From contig CAMBEY010000183.1 of assembly GCA_945865705.1 (NCBI GenBank), forward strand, positions 1-6,127: DNA of 6,127 bases, in the 5' to 3' direction. The first letter of the stretch is position 1. Each line of letters begins with the position of its first letter. The DNA is from Candidatus Sulfopaludibacter sp. SbA3 (GTDB lineage Bacteria; Acidobacteriota; Terriglobia; 2-12-FULL-54-10). Positions 6,057-6,127 of the stretch are shown here, piece after piece. Both the position numbers and the translations under genes were made by a program. Under the pieces are notes generated by a model. It was not told the DNA's origin. It did no database searches and was given only the letters and a program-made list of their open reading frames with translations.

Positions 6057-6127
6057 CAGAGCCGCGACCGGGAGGGAGCGGTTGTATGCAGTTCGCGGCC
6101 TGCCGGTAAACCGCTCCCTCCCGGTCG
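6057..6127. repeat. Palindromic repeat, copy 2, downstream of udg (cut by the window end)
   Basis: The left arm at 6061-6080 is identical to the 20-base left arm of copy 1. The visible 16 bases of the right arm (6112-6127) match the first 16 of copy 1's right arm. The loop between the arms is again 31 bases (6081-6111), but only about 11 positions agree with copy 1. In this copy GTT (6081-6083) also pairs with AAC (6109-6111), lengthening the stem inward. CAGA at 6057-6060 mirrors the TCTG at the outer right end of copy 1. The element begins 11 bases after the udg stop. Its last bases lie beyond the window. Confidence 0.88.

Overview
The window is a compact, GC-rich stretch of bacterial chromosome with five complete genes and one gene cut by the left edge, all on the + strand. 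In order they are an MsbA-type ABC exporter (5' end missing), yicC, gmk, rpoZ, coaBC and a family 4 uracil-DNA glycosylase. Gaps between genes are short (68 to 130 bases, plus one 4-base overlap). I see no phage genes, transposase, tRNA, rRNA or CRISPR array. The lipid-exporter-like ABC protein suggests a diderm. The gene order yicC-gmk-rpoZ-coaBC, the short omega subunit and the form of the YicC C-terminus resemble Acidobacteriota. That placement is inference from memory and not proven here.

Layout: 2-1534 holds the exporter, whose first roughly 90 residues lie outside the window. 1603-2634 is yicC, which overlaps gmk (2631-3386) by an ATGA, so the two are probably translationally coupled. 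A 130-base leader precedes rpoZ, which is best started at 3517 behind a strong GGAGGA. An 81-base gap leads to coaBC (3829-5073). Then come a long perfect-arm inverted repeat (5092-5170), udg (5191-6045) and a second copy of the same inverted repeat (6057 to the window end).

Function: this is mostly core housekeeping. It covers lipid or lipopolysaccharide-core export, an RNA-processing nuclease family, GMP to GDP phosphorylation, an RNA polymerase subunit, two consecutive steps of coenzyme A synthesis and uracil removal from DNA. The conserved block yicC-gmk-rpoZ-coaBC is known from many bacteria, for example Bacillus, where priA usually follows. Here udg follows instead.

The most notable non-gene feature is the pair of palindromic repeats that bracket udg. 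Their arms are identical at every position that can be compared, while their 31-base loops differ widely. They look like members of a dispersed REP-like or MITE-like family. I found no sign of a new defence system, a mobile system or other accessory machinery.
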